From positions 1 through 8,569 of the forward strand of contig JAVBOF010000164.1 of NCBI GenBank assembly GCA_031550915.1: a stretch of 8,569 bases of DNA, written 5' to 3'. This DNA is from JAVBOF01 sp031550915 (GTDB lineage Bacteria; Bacillota; Clostridia; Christensenellales; MGBC116941). Positions 1 to 6,101 of this stretch are shown here, piece by piece (the first letter of the stretch is position 1; each line of letters opens with the position of its first letter). Below the pieces are notes generated by a model, which searched no databases, had not been told where the DNA came from, and saw only the letters and a program-made list of their open reading frames with translations. Both the position numbers and the translations under genes were made by a program.

Positions 1-381
1 GAACAGTGGCAGATGCTCATAGCTCAGGTCGCGGATATCCAGAAAGAACTTTCCGCTATAGTGCTTTTCCAATAACTTATACAGTATCGTACCTGAAAGC
101 GTGGTCAGAATGATCAGCTTATCATACTTTTTTTCCATAATGATGCCCTTAGCGAACTTTGCAAAGCCATAAAAATCAAAGATCTTTTTGAATTTGCTCT
201 TTTTTAGTTTGGAGGCTTTTGCGTAAACGTGCCTCACTCTGTCATCGTATTTATTTTCATCGCTGCCGTCACGGTTCCAGCAAATGATCTCACAATCCAA
301 AGCCAGTTTATCTAAAATTTCCAAGTATTTTTGCATATAGGGGCAATAACGCAGATTGCCTATGAAAACTATGCCTATCAT
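1..381 (-). CDS. GT4-like glycosyltransferase, N-terminal part (truncated by window edge)
   Basis: This is the first 127 codons of a minus-strand gene, open to the left edge. The start is ATG at 381-379, preceded by GAGGAAA with about 5 bases before the ATG. Residues 1-10 (MIGIVFIGNL) form a first beta strand. A basic linker rich in Lys follows at about 52-67. A second hydrophobic strand with LIILTTLSGT lies at 89-98, and a strand ending in FLDIRD lies at 113-118. This order matches the N-terminal Rossmann half of GT-B glycosyltransferases of the GT4-like group that build capsule, exopolysaccharide or surface glycans. The nucleotide-sugar binding half lies outside the window, so donor and acceptor cannot be judged. 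It is divergent from the 38-codon gene at 455. The fold is inferred from pattern only. Confidence 0.68.
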   Translation of the reverse strand, partial: MIGIVFIGNLRYCPYMQKYLEILDKLALDCEIICWNRDGSDENKYDDRVRHVYAKASKLKKSKFKKIFDFYGFAKFAKGIIMEKKYDKLIILTTLSGTILYKLLEKHYSGKFFLDIRDLSYEHLPLF

Positions 382-387
382 AATTTC

Positions 388-416
388 CTCACAAAATTTT
401 TCTACCCGCGAATAAT
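388..416 (+). promoter_or_regulatory. Weak candidate sigma-A promoter for the 38-codon gene
   Basis: A possible -35 CTCACA (4 of 6 consensus bases) at 388-393 and -10 AATAAT (5 of 6) at 411-416 are separated by 17 bases. They would place the transcript start near 423, giving a leader of about 30 bases before the ATG at 455. The -35 overlaps the ribosome binding site of the divergent glycosyltransferase gene. The match is weak and no other element supports it. Confidence 0.25.
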
Positions 417-454
417 AGTCGCAATTAAATGTAAACTACTACCGAGGTGATTTG

Positions 455-571
455 ATGGCAAAAAAATCAAAGGAGCAGAACGGGAAAAACTTGCACCCCA
501 ATACTTCAGGCAGGGTCGATATCGATCGAGCGGAAACAGGCTATGCCGAAGAGGATGCGCCGCGGGAATGA
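455..571 (+). CDS. Unrecognised 38-residue hydrophilic protein
   Basis: A 38-codon gene starts at ATG 455, behind a strong ribosome binding site GAGGTGA at 444-450 with 4 bases before the ATG. The product is very hydrophilic. It has a basic Lys-rich N-terminus (MAKKSKEQNGK), a middle segment NTSGRVDIDRAETG and an acidic tail EEDAPRE. There is no signal peptide, membrane helix or Cys. I do not recognise the family. Size and composition recall the small proteins packed into spores by Firmicutes, but I see no conserved SASP signature, so this is only a suggestion. The good ribosome binding site and the following hairpin argue that it is a real gene. It sits alone between a divergent glycosyltransferase gene and the convergent 3' end of ileS. 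Confidence 0.6.
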   Translation: MAKKSKEQNGKNLHPNTSGRVDIDRAETGYAEEDAPRE

Positions 572-584
572 CCCCGCGGCGTTT
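558..584 (+). terminator. Hairpin terminator overlapping the end of the 38-codon gene
   Basis: A perfect 9-bp GC-rich stem has arms CGCCGCGGG (558-566) and CCCGCGGCG (573-581) with a 6-base loop. It is followed by TTTATCTATATTTT on the plus strand, an imperfect T-rich tract. The TGA stop of the small gene (569-571) lies in the loop. On the minus strand the same hairpin lies just past the ileS stop, but no T-run follows it there. It may still mark or protect the ileS 3' end. Confidence 0.6.
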
Positions 585-586
585 AT

Positions 587-3500
587 CTATATTTTCTCAA
601 TGCCTATCTCCGCTTTTTCTGCGTTCAGTTCAAGCCCTTTTTTGTAGCTCCCGCCTTCGAATCCGTTTATTGCATCCGCAAGCAAGACGGAGGAGAGCAC
701 GTTACTATTTGCATTTATTATAGCGGATATCTTTTCGTTGCCCCAATGATACAGCCTTATATGGTCAGTTACCTCAAAGCCGGCTTCCTTGCGCATATTT
801 TGTACCTTGGAGATCAATTCCCTTACATATCCTTCCTCCAAAAGCTCTGGGGTTATCTGCGTATCCAAAACAACGGCCTTGCTTCCGTCCTTTTCCACAA
901 TAAAACCTTCCCTTTGCATAGGCTCAATAAGTGTATCCGCTTCGTCCAGCACTATCTCCGACCCCAGCAGGTCGAATCTATATTGCCCGCCGCCAGCAAA
1001 GATGTCCACGATCGTATTTCCGTCCGCTTCCGAAAGGTGCTGTGATATAGCCTGCAGCATCTTGCCATAGCGCGGGCCGAGCGTCTTTAGCTGTGGTTTT
1101 ATTCTGTAAGACGCAAATTCTGCTGTATTATCCACAAACTCTATGCCTTTTATATTAAGTTCATCGCATACGATGTCCGTATATTGCTGAGGAAGCTTTT
1201 CCACGCCCTGCACCATTATCTTTTGGAGCGGCTGGCGGTTTTTGATATTCGCAGTGTTCCTTGCCGCCCTGCCCAAAACCACTATATCGAGCACGTCGTC
1301 CATGTTCTTCTCCAGCTCCGTATCTATCATGCTCTCATCCGCCACGGGATAATCGCATAGATGTACACTTTTGGGCGCATTCCCGTTTGTGCTGCGGATT
1401 AGGTTTTGATATATGGATTCGGCCATAAACGGTACAAACGGCGCACTTAGCCGCGTTAGGGTGTCCAGCACGGTAAACAGTGTCATATAGGCATTTATCT
1501 TATCCTGTTCCATGCCCTTTGCCCAAAATCTTTCGCGGCTGCGGCGGACATACCAGTTGCTCAAGTCATCCGTAAAACGCTGGATCTCTCGGCCGGATTC
1601 CGTTATACGGTAGCTGTCCAAATGCGCGCACACTTTTTTAATAAGGCTGTTTGCCCTCGACAGTATCCAAAGGTCCATCGCGCCTAACGATTCCTTTTCC
1701 AGCTTATGCCCGCACGGGTCAAATGAATCGATGTCCGCGTATAGAACGTAAAAAGCATAGGTGTTCCAAAGTGTACCCATAAACTTTCTCTGTGTCTCAC
1801 TGACGGCTTCTTCATAAAACCGGCTGGGGAGCCAGGGCATGCTGCCGGTGTAAAAATACCAGCGTACAGCATCCGCCCCCTGCTTATCCAATATCTGCCA
1901 TGGGTCGACAACGTTGCCGAGGTGCTTGCTCATCTTCTTTCCGTCCTTATCCTGAACATGCCCCATAACAATGCAGTTTTCGAAAGGAGATTCGCCGAAT
2001 ATGCATGTGGATATCGCCAACAGGGTGTAAAACCAGCCCCTCGTTTGGTCTATTGCCTCGCTAATAAAATCGGCCGGGAACCTCGATTCAAAGATCTCCT
2101 TGTTTTCAAAAGGATAATGCCATTGCGCAAACGGCATACTTCCGGAATCATACCAGCAGTCGATGACTTCGCTCGCGCGTTTCATCACGCCACCGCATTT
2201 TTCGCATTTGATCGATATCTCATCAATAAAAGGCTTATGTAGCTCTATATCATCCGGCACATCTTCGCCCATATCCTTTAGCTCCGCCCTTGATCCAATG
2301 ACGTGTATATGCCCGCAGGAACATTCCCAAACGGGCAGCGGAGTACCCCAATACCGTTCACGGCTTAGGCCCCAATCGATGACATTCTCCAAAAAGTTGC
2401 CCATGCGGCCTTCTTTGATGTTCTCTGGCAGCCAGTTCACGCTTCGGTTATTAGCCAAAAGCAGCTCTTTCATCTTCGTCATGCGGATAAACCATGTGCT
2501 GCGCGCGTAGTATAGCAGCGGTGTGTCGCAGCGCCAGCAGAACGGATAGCTGTGTTCGTATTCACTGATTTTATAAAGAAGCCCCTGTTCCTTCAGTTTT
2601 TCCGTTATCTGCGGATCGGCGTCCTTGCAAAATATACCCTCCCAATATGTTTCGGCCGTCATATTGCCCTGTTCATCCACAAGCTGTATAAACGGCAAGC
2701 CATAACCGTTTCCGACCCGGGAATCGTCCTCGCCAAAAGCGGGGGCTATGTGGACGATACCGCAACCGTCTGTAAGCGTCACGTAATTGTCGCAAACCAC
2801 ATACCAGCCTTTTTCCGGCATCTCTTCCTGCATTTTTTGCTGGAAGCCAAAAAGCGGTATGTATTGCAGGCCTTCAAGCTCCTTGCCCGTATAGCTTTCC
2901 AATATCTTGCATTTCTCGCCTAAAACGTTTTCGGCAAGCGCTTCCGCCATTATTATCTTCTCAACGCCGTATTGGAGCTTAACGTATTTTTCCTTAGGAT
3001 TTACGCAAAGCGCCACGTTGCTGGGCAGCGTCCACGGCGTCGTCGTCCACGCCATAAGGTATTCGTTTTCCTTGCCTTCAACGCGGAATTTAACGTAGAT
3101 GGATCTCTCTTTAACATCCGCATACCCCTGCGCAACTTCATGCGAACTCAAAGCCGTGCCGCAGCGGGGGCAGTACGGCACCGTCTTATGCCCTTTATAT
3201 AAAAGATCCTTCTTATGTAATTCCTTTATAGACCACCATACGGATTCGATATAATCGTTTTCATAGGTGACATACGGGTCCTCCATATCCGCCCAGAAGC
3301 CTACGCGTTCAGACATGCGCTCCCATTCCTCTTTGTACTTCCAAACGCTCTTTTTGCATTCCTCGATAAACTTGCCTACCCCATAGCCTTCGATCTGCGG
3401 TTTTCCGTCCAACCCAAGCTGCCGCTCAACCTCCAGTTCCACCGGCAGGCCATGCGTATCCCAACCAGCCTTACGGAGCACATTGTATCCCTGCATAGAT

Positions 3501-3715
3501 TTATACCTGGGGATTAAATCCTTAATGCAGCGCGTAAGGATATGCCCTATGTGCGGCTTTCCGTTTGCCGTTGGCGGGCCGTCATAAAACGTGAAAGGTT
3601 TTCCTTTTTCACGAAGTTTGTTGCTTTCTTCAAAAATCCTTTCTTTATTCCAAAAATCCAGTACTATTTTTTCTCTGGATACAAAATCTAACGATGATTC
3701 AACCTTTTTATACAT
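587..3715 (-). CDS. ileS: Isoleucyl-tRNA synthetase, long form with editing domain
   Basis: This cytoplasmic class I enzyme charges tRNA-Ile with isoleucine using ATP and hydrolyses mischarged Val-tRNA-Ile. It has 1042 aa. Visible signatures are HIGH at 55-58 in a GPPTANGKPHIGH context, GWDTHGLPVE at 84-93, the Thr-rich editing motif TTTPWTLPSN at about 224-233, the editing-pocket segment GIVHIAPAFGEDD at about 319-331, and KMSKH at 594-598. Cys pairs at 182/185, 393/396, 465/467 and 504/507 fit the two zinc sites known in long bacterial and eukaryote-like IleRS. The all-helical anticodon-binding region follows, then a C-terminal extension of about 200 residues. An ATG at 3721 abuts the GAGGAG ribosome site (3727-3722). 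The ATG at 3715 has a proper 6-base spacing and is preferred. A T-box leader lies upstream. Identity is secure; calling it the type 2 (less mupirocin-sensitive) clade is inference. Confidence 0.98.
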   Translation of the reverse strand: MYKKVESSLDFVSREKIVLDFWNKERIFEESNKLREKGKPFTFYDGPPTANGKPHIGHILTRCIKDLIPRYKSMQGYNVLRKAGWDTHGLPVELEVERQLGLDGKPQIEGYGVGKFIEECKKSVWKYKEEWERMSERVGFWADMEDPYVTYENDYIESVWWSIKELHKKDLLYKGHKTVPYCPRCGTALSSHEVAQGYADVKERSIYVKFRVEGKENEYLMAWTTTPWTLPSNVALCVNPKEKYVKLQYGVEKIIMAEALAENVLGEKCKILESYTGKELEGLQYIPLFGFQQKMQEEMPEKGWYVVCDNYVTLTDGCGIVHIAPAFGEDDSRVGNGYGLPFIQLVDEQGNMTAETYWEGIFCKDADPQITEKLKEQGLLYKISEYEHSYPFCWRCDTPLLYYARSTWFIRMTKMKELLLANNRSVNWLPENIKEGRMGNFLENVIDWGLSRERYWGTPLPVWECSCGHIHVIGSRAELKDMGEDVPDDIELHKPFIDEISIKCEKCGGVMKRASEVIDCWYDSGSMPFAQWHYPFENKEIFESRFPADFISEAIDQTRGWFYTLLAISTCIFGESPFENCIVMGHVQDKDGKKMSKHLGNVVDPWQILDKQGADAVRWYFYTGSMPWLPSRFYEEAVSETQRKFMGTLWNTYAFYVLYADIDSFDPCGHKLEKESLGAMDLWILSRANSLIKKVCAHLDSYRITESGREIQRFTDDLSNWYVRRSRERFWAKGMEQDKINAYMTLFTVLDTLTRLSAPFVPFMAESIYQNLIRSTNGNAPKSVHLCDYPVADESMIDTELEKNMDDVLDIVVLGRAARNTANIKNRQPLQKIMVQGVEKLPQQYTDIVCDELNIKGIEFVDNTAEFASYRIKPQLKTLGPRYGKMLQAISQHLSEADGNTIVDIFAGGGQYRFDLLGSEIVLDEADTLIEPMQREGFIVEKDGSKAVVLDTQITPELLEEGYVRELISKVQNMRKEAGFEVTDHIRLYHWGNEKISAIINANSNVLSSVLLADAINGFEGGSYKKGLELNAEKAEIGIEKI

Positions 3716-3744
3716 TTGCATCTCCTCAATTACCGTTAATAATC

Positions 3745-3781
3745 AAAAAAACGCCCTCATCCAATTAATTTGGACGAAAGC
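3745..3781 (-). terminator. T-box leader terminator of ileS
   Basis: On the minus strand a 12-bp stem with several G-U pairs (arms at 3781-3770 and 3764-3753, loop ATTAA) is followed by seven T at 3751-3745. It lies directly after the T-box sequence and 30 bases before ileS. It is the default-off terminator, which forms when tRNA-Ile is charged. The 5' arm contains CGTCCAA, which is needed for the competing antiterminator. Confidence 0.9.
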
Positions 3782-3988
3782 ACATAACTTCCGCGGTACC
3801 ACCCAATTTGGCGCCAACGCGCCCCCTCTGTACCTTAACGCGGCAAACGTGCCCCGCTACTTATTTCACGCGGCAACTCCGGGAGGATACCGTTTGCATA
3901 AACTACAACCGGCTTCCACCATACCCGGCTCGCTGATGTTATCTTGCAAACGACTTGTTCCCATCGATGCTTTATCTCTGTTCCTGTT
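3745..3988 (-). promoter_or_regulatory. T-box riboswitch (tRNA-Ile) of ileS
   Basis: This transcribed leader senses the charging state of tRNA-Ile. On the minus strand, from 5' to 3', a lower Stem I pairs GGGA with TCCC. An 8-bp helix pairs CGTTTGCA with TGCAAACG. The upper arm carries the conserved AGCGAGCCGG and ATGGTGGAAGCCGG elements. The 3' side of the specifier loop contains ATC at 3888-3886, an Ile codon. Next come the AAGTAG and GCGTTAA elements and the T-box proper, GGGTGGTACCGCGG, at 3804-3791, whose TGG bulge pairs with the tRNA acceptor end. The terminator follows. Uncharged tRNA-Ile should stabilise the antiterminator (TTGG of the T-box side with CCAA of the terminator arm) and switch ileS on. 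The leader start is estimated from the promoter at 3995-4023. Confidence 0.95.
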
Positions 3989-3994
3989 TTGCAT

Positions 3995-4023
3995 ATTATA
4001 TTGTAAGAATCCGCTTTTGTAAA
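3995..4023 (-). promoter_or_regulatory. Sigma-A promoter of the ileS T-box transcript
   Basis: On the minus strand, TTTACA (4023-4018) and a perfect TATAAT (4000-3995) are separated by 17 bases. This predicts a transcript start near 3988, just before Stem I of the T-box. It is a near-consensus vegetative promoter and sits exactly where the T-box architecture requires one. Confidence 0.85.
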
Positions 4024-4074
4024 GCCCTCTTTAATGGTCTGAGAATCATACGGTGATATTCGCATATTTTTTGC

Positions 4075-4101
4075 ACTGTATGGCGGGTTTTTCATAGTAT
4101 A
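4075..4101 (+). promoter_or_regulatory. Sigma-K-like (mother-cell) promoter of the collagen-like gene
   Basis: The plus strand has CATAGTATA at 4093-4101, matching the sigma-K -10 pattern CATAnnnTA. An AC lies at 4075-4076, 16 bases upstream, as in the sigma-K -35 (mAC). This predicts a start near 4108, an 80-base leader and the gene at 4188. No convincing sigma-A promoter is seen in this divergent region. The short motif could occur by chance, but the fit with an exosporium-type product is notable. Confidence 0.5.
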
Positions 4102-4187
4102 TTATGGACTATAACAGCGATTTATATCAACGTTGGCCCCTGTTTCGCATACCCTGCGTCAAACTCTTTATTTCCGGAGGTAGCGTA

Positions 4188-5198
4188 ATGAACAATACGA
4201 ATAATAAACAGGGTTTAGGAAGCGGATTCCAAATGAACCCTCTGCTCACCGGTATAGGTCAGAATTTTTACGGAATGAATCAGGGTGCCGCCCCGTTGCA
4301 GCCCGGACAATGCATGGATGAGGCCGGTAAACCATTTGGCAAGGGACCTGAAATGAATCAAAACAGCCCTATGGCAGCATCTTCATTTGCTATAGCCGGA
4401 CCTCGCGGCCCTGAGGGACCTCGAGGTTTGCAGGGCATCCCCGGCCCGGATGGCCAAAAGGGTGCAAAAGGTTCACAGGGTGTGCAAGGTATGCCCGGTC
4501 CGCAGGGACCGGAAGGGCCGCAAGGGATACAGGGGCTGCAGGGTATTCAGGGGGCGCCAGGACCAATTGGCCAGCAGGGACCGGAAGGCCCGCAGGGGCT
4601 TATCGGCCAGATCGGGGCGCAGGGGCCGGAAGGCCCGCAAGGCATACAGGGTGTGCCCGGTCCGGCGGGTCCAAGAGGTCCGGTAGGACAAATAGGCCCG
4701 ATGGGGCCGCAGGGCACGCAGGGGCTGCAAGGTGTTCCGGGGCCGCAGGGGCCGCAGGGGCCGCAGGGCGCCGCAGGTTTGGGCCTTGAGAGCTTTATCT
4801 ATCTCTACAGAACGGGCGAGAGTGAAGTTGATCCCGGCGCCGATTTTAGCTTTAACAACCTTCCTGTTCCACTTACGCCACCGCCGCCGATATCAATGGC
4901 GCTTTCTTCCACCGCGGTTTTAGGCAATGCAGGCGTATTTGAGATTTCATTTTCCATTATGCCCTCAACCATAAATGACGAGGTCGCACTTTTTATTAAC
5001 GGGGAGGAGGCGCCTGGAACACGGTTTGACGGAAAAGGCGCCAACAAACGCATCTGCGGCCATGCTCTGCTTGAAATAGCGGGCACGCAGCTTCCCGCGA
5101 GCCTCACTTTGCGTAATGTCTGCGGCCATCCCATACGCACGAAGGGTATCAGTGAGACCTCCGTCACAGCCGCTTTGCTCATAAAGCTTTTGACGTAG
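4188..5198 (+). CDS. Collagen-like, BclA-type spore surface protein
   Basis: The product has 336 aa and three parts. Residues 1-70 are a polar N-terminus rich in Asn, Gly, Met and Gln, with no signal peptide and no transmembrane segment. Residues 71-199 are 43 uninterrupted Gly-X-Y triplets, expected to fold as a trimeric collagen helix. Residues 200-336 are a beta-rich domain. Its segments EISFSIMP, VALFINGEEAPGTRF, LTLRNVCG and VTAALLIKLL follow the pattern of the C1q/TNF-like trimerising head of BclA-type exosporium proteins. The start is ATG 4188 behind GGAGG at 4176-4180 with a 7-base gap. An in-frame ATG at 4104 lies at the putative promoter and has no ribosome site. Absence of a signal peptide fits assembly onto the spore from the mother cell. 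Unusual features are two Cys-Gly-His motifs (290-292 and 312-314). An exosporium or outer-coat filament role is inference from family and promoter. Confidence 0.85.
   Translation: MNNTNNKQGLGSGFQMNPLLTGIGQNFYGMNQGAAPLQPGQCMDEAGKPFGKGPEMNQNSPMAASSFAIAGPRGPEGPRGLQGIPGPDGQKGAKGSQGVQGMPGPQGPEGPQGIQGLQGIQGAPGPIGQQGPEGPQGLIGQIGAQGPEGPQGIQGVPGPAGPRGPVGQIGPMGPQGTQGLQGVPGPQGPQGPQGAAGLGLESFIYLYRTGESEVDPGADFSFNNLPVPLTPPPPISMALSSTAVLGNAGVFEISFSIMPSTINDEVALFINGEEAPGTRFDGKGANKRICGHALLEIAGTQLPASLTLRNVCGHPIRTKGISETSVTAALLIKLLT
4398..4784 (+). repeat. Gly-X-Y coding repeat (43 triplets)
   Basis: This 9-base periodic tract encodes the collagen region without interruption. Gln fills the Y position in 19 of 43 triplets and Pro is common at X. 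The block GPEGPQ recurs at triplets 13-14, 21-22 and 26-27 with nearly identical DNA (ccggaaggcccgca type), and GPQ repeats three times at the end. Such tracts change length readily by slippage or unequal recombination. Confidence 0.95.
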
Positions 5199-5208
5199 GA
5201 AAACTTTA

Positions 5209-5237
5209 ATGAAAAAAACACTCCGTTTGGGTATACT
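5209..5237 (+). promoter_or_regulatory. Candidate promoter of the HMA-domain gene
   Basis: ATGAAA at 5209-5214 (4 of 6) and TATACT at 5232-5237 (5 of 6) are 17 bases apart. The predicted start is near 5244, giving a leader of about 24 bases before the TTG at 5268. The -10 coincides with the left arm of the dyad at 5232-5251, which supports a regulated promoter. Confidence 0.45.
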
Positions 5238-5251
5238 GAGTAGTGAGTATA
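5232..5251. promoter_or_regulatory. Dyad operator candidate upstream of the HMA-domain gene
   Basis: A perfect inverted repeat has arms TATACT (5232-5237) and AGTATA (5246-5251) with an 8-base spacer GAGTAGTG. It covers the putative -10 and start point, where a repressor would block transcription. The outer TATAC/GTATA halves resemble ends of CsoR-type copper operators, but the inner C-runs and G-runs usual for CsoR are missing. It does not match the CopY box. The cognate regulator is unknown and not in this window. Confidence 0.45.
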
Positions 5252-5267
5252 TCAAGGAGGTATTATT

Positions 5268-5492
5268 TTGAAAAAAGTTATATTAGAGATAAGCGGAATG
5301 TCCTGTGACCATTGCGTAAAACATGTCAAGGAATCATTGGACGGGCTTTCCGGCGTTGTTGCAGCGGATGTGACCCTATCACCGGGAAAAGCGGAGGTTT
5401 TTGCGGGCGAAGAGCTGAATAATGCCGTGCTTATCGGCGCCGTAGATGAAGCGGGGTATTCCGCAAAGGTCCTATCCGAGGAATCAGAATAG
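5268..5492 (+). CDS. copZ: Heavy-metal-associated (HMA) domain protein, CopZ-like copper chaperone
   Basis: This is a 74-residue single-domain protein of the HMA fold (beta-alpha-beta-beta-alpha-beta), the usual length for CopZ. The metal site GMSCDHC has Cys13 and Cys16, which bind Cu(I) in this family. The segment DEAGYSAKVL near the C-terminus carries the conserved Gly-Tyr. It probably carries cytosolic Cu(I) to a P-type ATPase and/or a copper sensor. The start is TTG at 5268, preceded by AAGGAGG at 5254-5260 with a 7-base gap. No ATG with a ribosome site competes. Neither a copper ATPase nor a csoR gene lies next to it, so it is an orphan here. Metal preference for copper rather than mercury or zinc is inferred from the family motif. 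The gene meets the next one tail to tail with only 5 bases between stops, and no clear terminator is visible between them. Confidence 0.85.
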   Translation: MKKVILEISGMSCDHCVKHVKESLDGLSGVVAADVTLSPGKAEVFAGEELNNAVLIGAVDEAGYSAKVLSEESE

Positions 5493-5497
5493 TTAAA

Positions 5498-5908
5498 TCA
5501 AAAAATCAGTTCTCCGAAACGTATAATATAATATATCAGGCCGATAAAGGAACCGACACACAGTATAATGACCGATATATTATATCTGTCGGTTTTGCGG
5601 CGGTGGCGCATCCTGTTAAATATTATGCCGAAAACCGTGACGACTAAAACAAATATCAAAAGAAACAGGCCGTAGGGCAAAAGGGCTAGGTTCCAATGGT
5701 GTGAAACCTCTGCACCGGTCAGTCGTGTAAGCCAATCCTCCTGGCCGGGTTTTGCGGAATCCACAATGGATAAAATGGCGATTATGAAGACCCATCCGAC
5801 TATACCGATAACCTTTATTGTAATAGTTATCCAGTCGTCCTTTCTTCTCTTTTCAACATAGCTTTTTTTATCCTGGCCATTACGTGGATATATCGTATTA
5901 TAACTCAA
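5498..5908 (-). CDS. Unrecognised membrane protein with three predicted helices
   Basis: The product has 136 aa. A basic N-terminal tail (residues 1-26, with KKSYVEKRRKDD) is followed by hydrophobic segments at about 27-49, 74-97 and 110-129. A short Arg/Lys/His-rich loop (RMRHRRKTDR, 99-108) lies between the second and third. The positive-inside rule puts the tail and the 99-108 loop at different ends of a three-helix path, so topology is uncertain. The first extracytoplasmic or cytoplasmic loop (50-73) contains two Trp and a His-His pair near 70-71. I do not recognise the family. The start is chosen as TTG at 5908-5906, because GGAGG lies 8 bases upstream. A more upstream ATG at 5965 would sit ahead of an extended -10 promoter (5945-5937) and has no ribosome site. 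It is convergent with the CopZ-like gene and downstream of the noc terminator, so it is its own transcription unit. Confidence 0.7.
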   Translation of the reverse strand: MSYNTIYPRNGQDKKSYVEKRRKDDWITITIKVIGIVGWVFIIAILSIVDSAKPGQEDWLTRLTGAEVSHHWNLALLPYGLFLLIFVLVVTVFGIIFNRMRHRRKTDRYNISVIILCVGSFIGLIYYIIRFGELIF

Positions 5909-5936
5909 TATCTTCGCCTCCGCCGATTTTAAATGT

Positions 5937-5945
5937 ATTATAGCA
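5937..5945 (-). promoter_or_regulatory. Extended -10 promoter of the three-helix membrane protein gene
   Basis: On the minus strand, TGCTATAAT combines a perfect TATAAT (5942-5937) with an upstream TGn (5945-5943). The predicted start is near 5930. That leaves a leader of about 22 bases holding the GGAGG site before the TTG start. No good -35 is visible, which is typical of extended -10 promoters. Confidence 0.6.
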
Positions 5946-5974
5946 CAGCGTACAATATAAAACATTATTTAAAT

Positions 5975-6019
5975 AAAAAAAGCCGCCCCGGGGTGATTGG
6001 AGTCACCACCCCAGAGCGG
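5975..6019 (-). terminator. Rho-independent terminator downstream of noc
   Basis: On the minus strand a 13-bp GC-rich stem (arms 6019-6007 and 5995-5983, two G-U pairs, 11-base loop) is followed by C and seven T (5981-5975). It lies 82 bases past the noc stop and before the promoter of the next minus gene. It therefore ends the dnaN-recF-noc side transcript. On the plus strand no T-run follows the hairpin. Confidence 0.92.
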
Positions 6020-6101
6020 AAGGGGAACATGTCTATCGCATTACGCGAAATACCTGGCAAATATATCTTATCAATACCGCAAAACCGCTTTTATCAGCCG
6101 T

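Noticed and set aside
410..438. Sigma-G-like promoter (GAATA, 17 bases, TAAACTA) before the 38-codon gene
   Set aside because: The predicted start would fall inside the ribosome binding site, and the -10 matches poorly.
1128..1136. Perfect DnaA box TTATCCACA inside ileS
   Set aside because: It is a single copy in coding sequence with no cluster and no AT-rich unwinding element nearby. One chance match is expected at this scale.
2712..2725. NBS-like CCCGGGAA within ileS
   Set aside because: Only 8 of 14 positions of the Noc site match and one half is absent.
746..3202. Several plus-strand open frames of 60-120 codons across ileS
   Set aside because: They are antisense to a fully intact ileS, lack ribosome sites and show no family resemblance.
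4104..4187. Upstream ATG extending the collagen protein by 28 residues
   Set aside because: The ATG falls at the predicted promoter and start point, has no ribosome site, and the extension looks unrelated. ATG 4188 has GGAGG at good spacing.
4398..4784. Possible CRISPR or satellite array
   Set aside because: The repeats are 9-base codon triplets of a collagen frame, with no constant repeat plus unique spacer pattern.
4450..4923. Alternative-frame open frames in the collagen tract, rich in Arg and Cys
   Set aside because: They follow from the G/C-rich 9-base periodicity. The collagen frame is the coherent one and has the ribosome site.
5485..5520. Possible bidirectional terminator between the CopZ-like gene and the membrane protein gene
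   Set aside because: There is an A/T run but no stable hairpin that I can draw.
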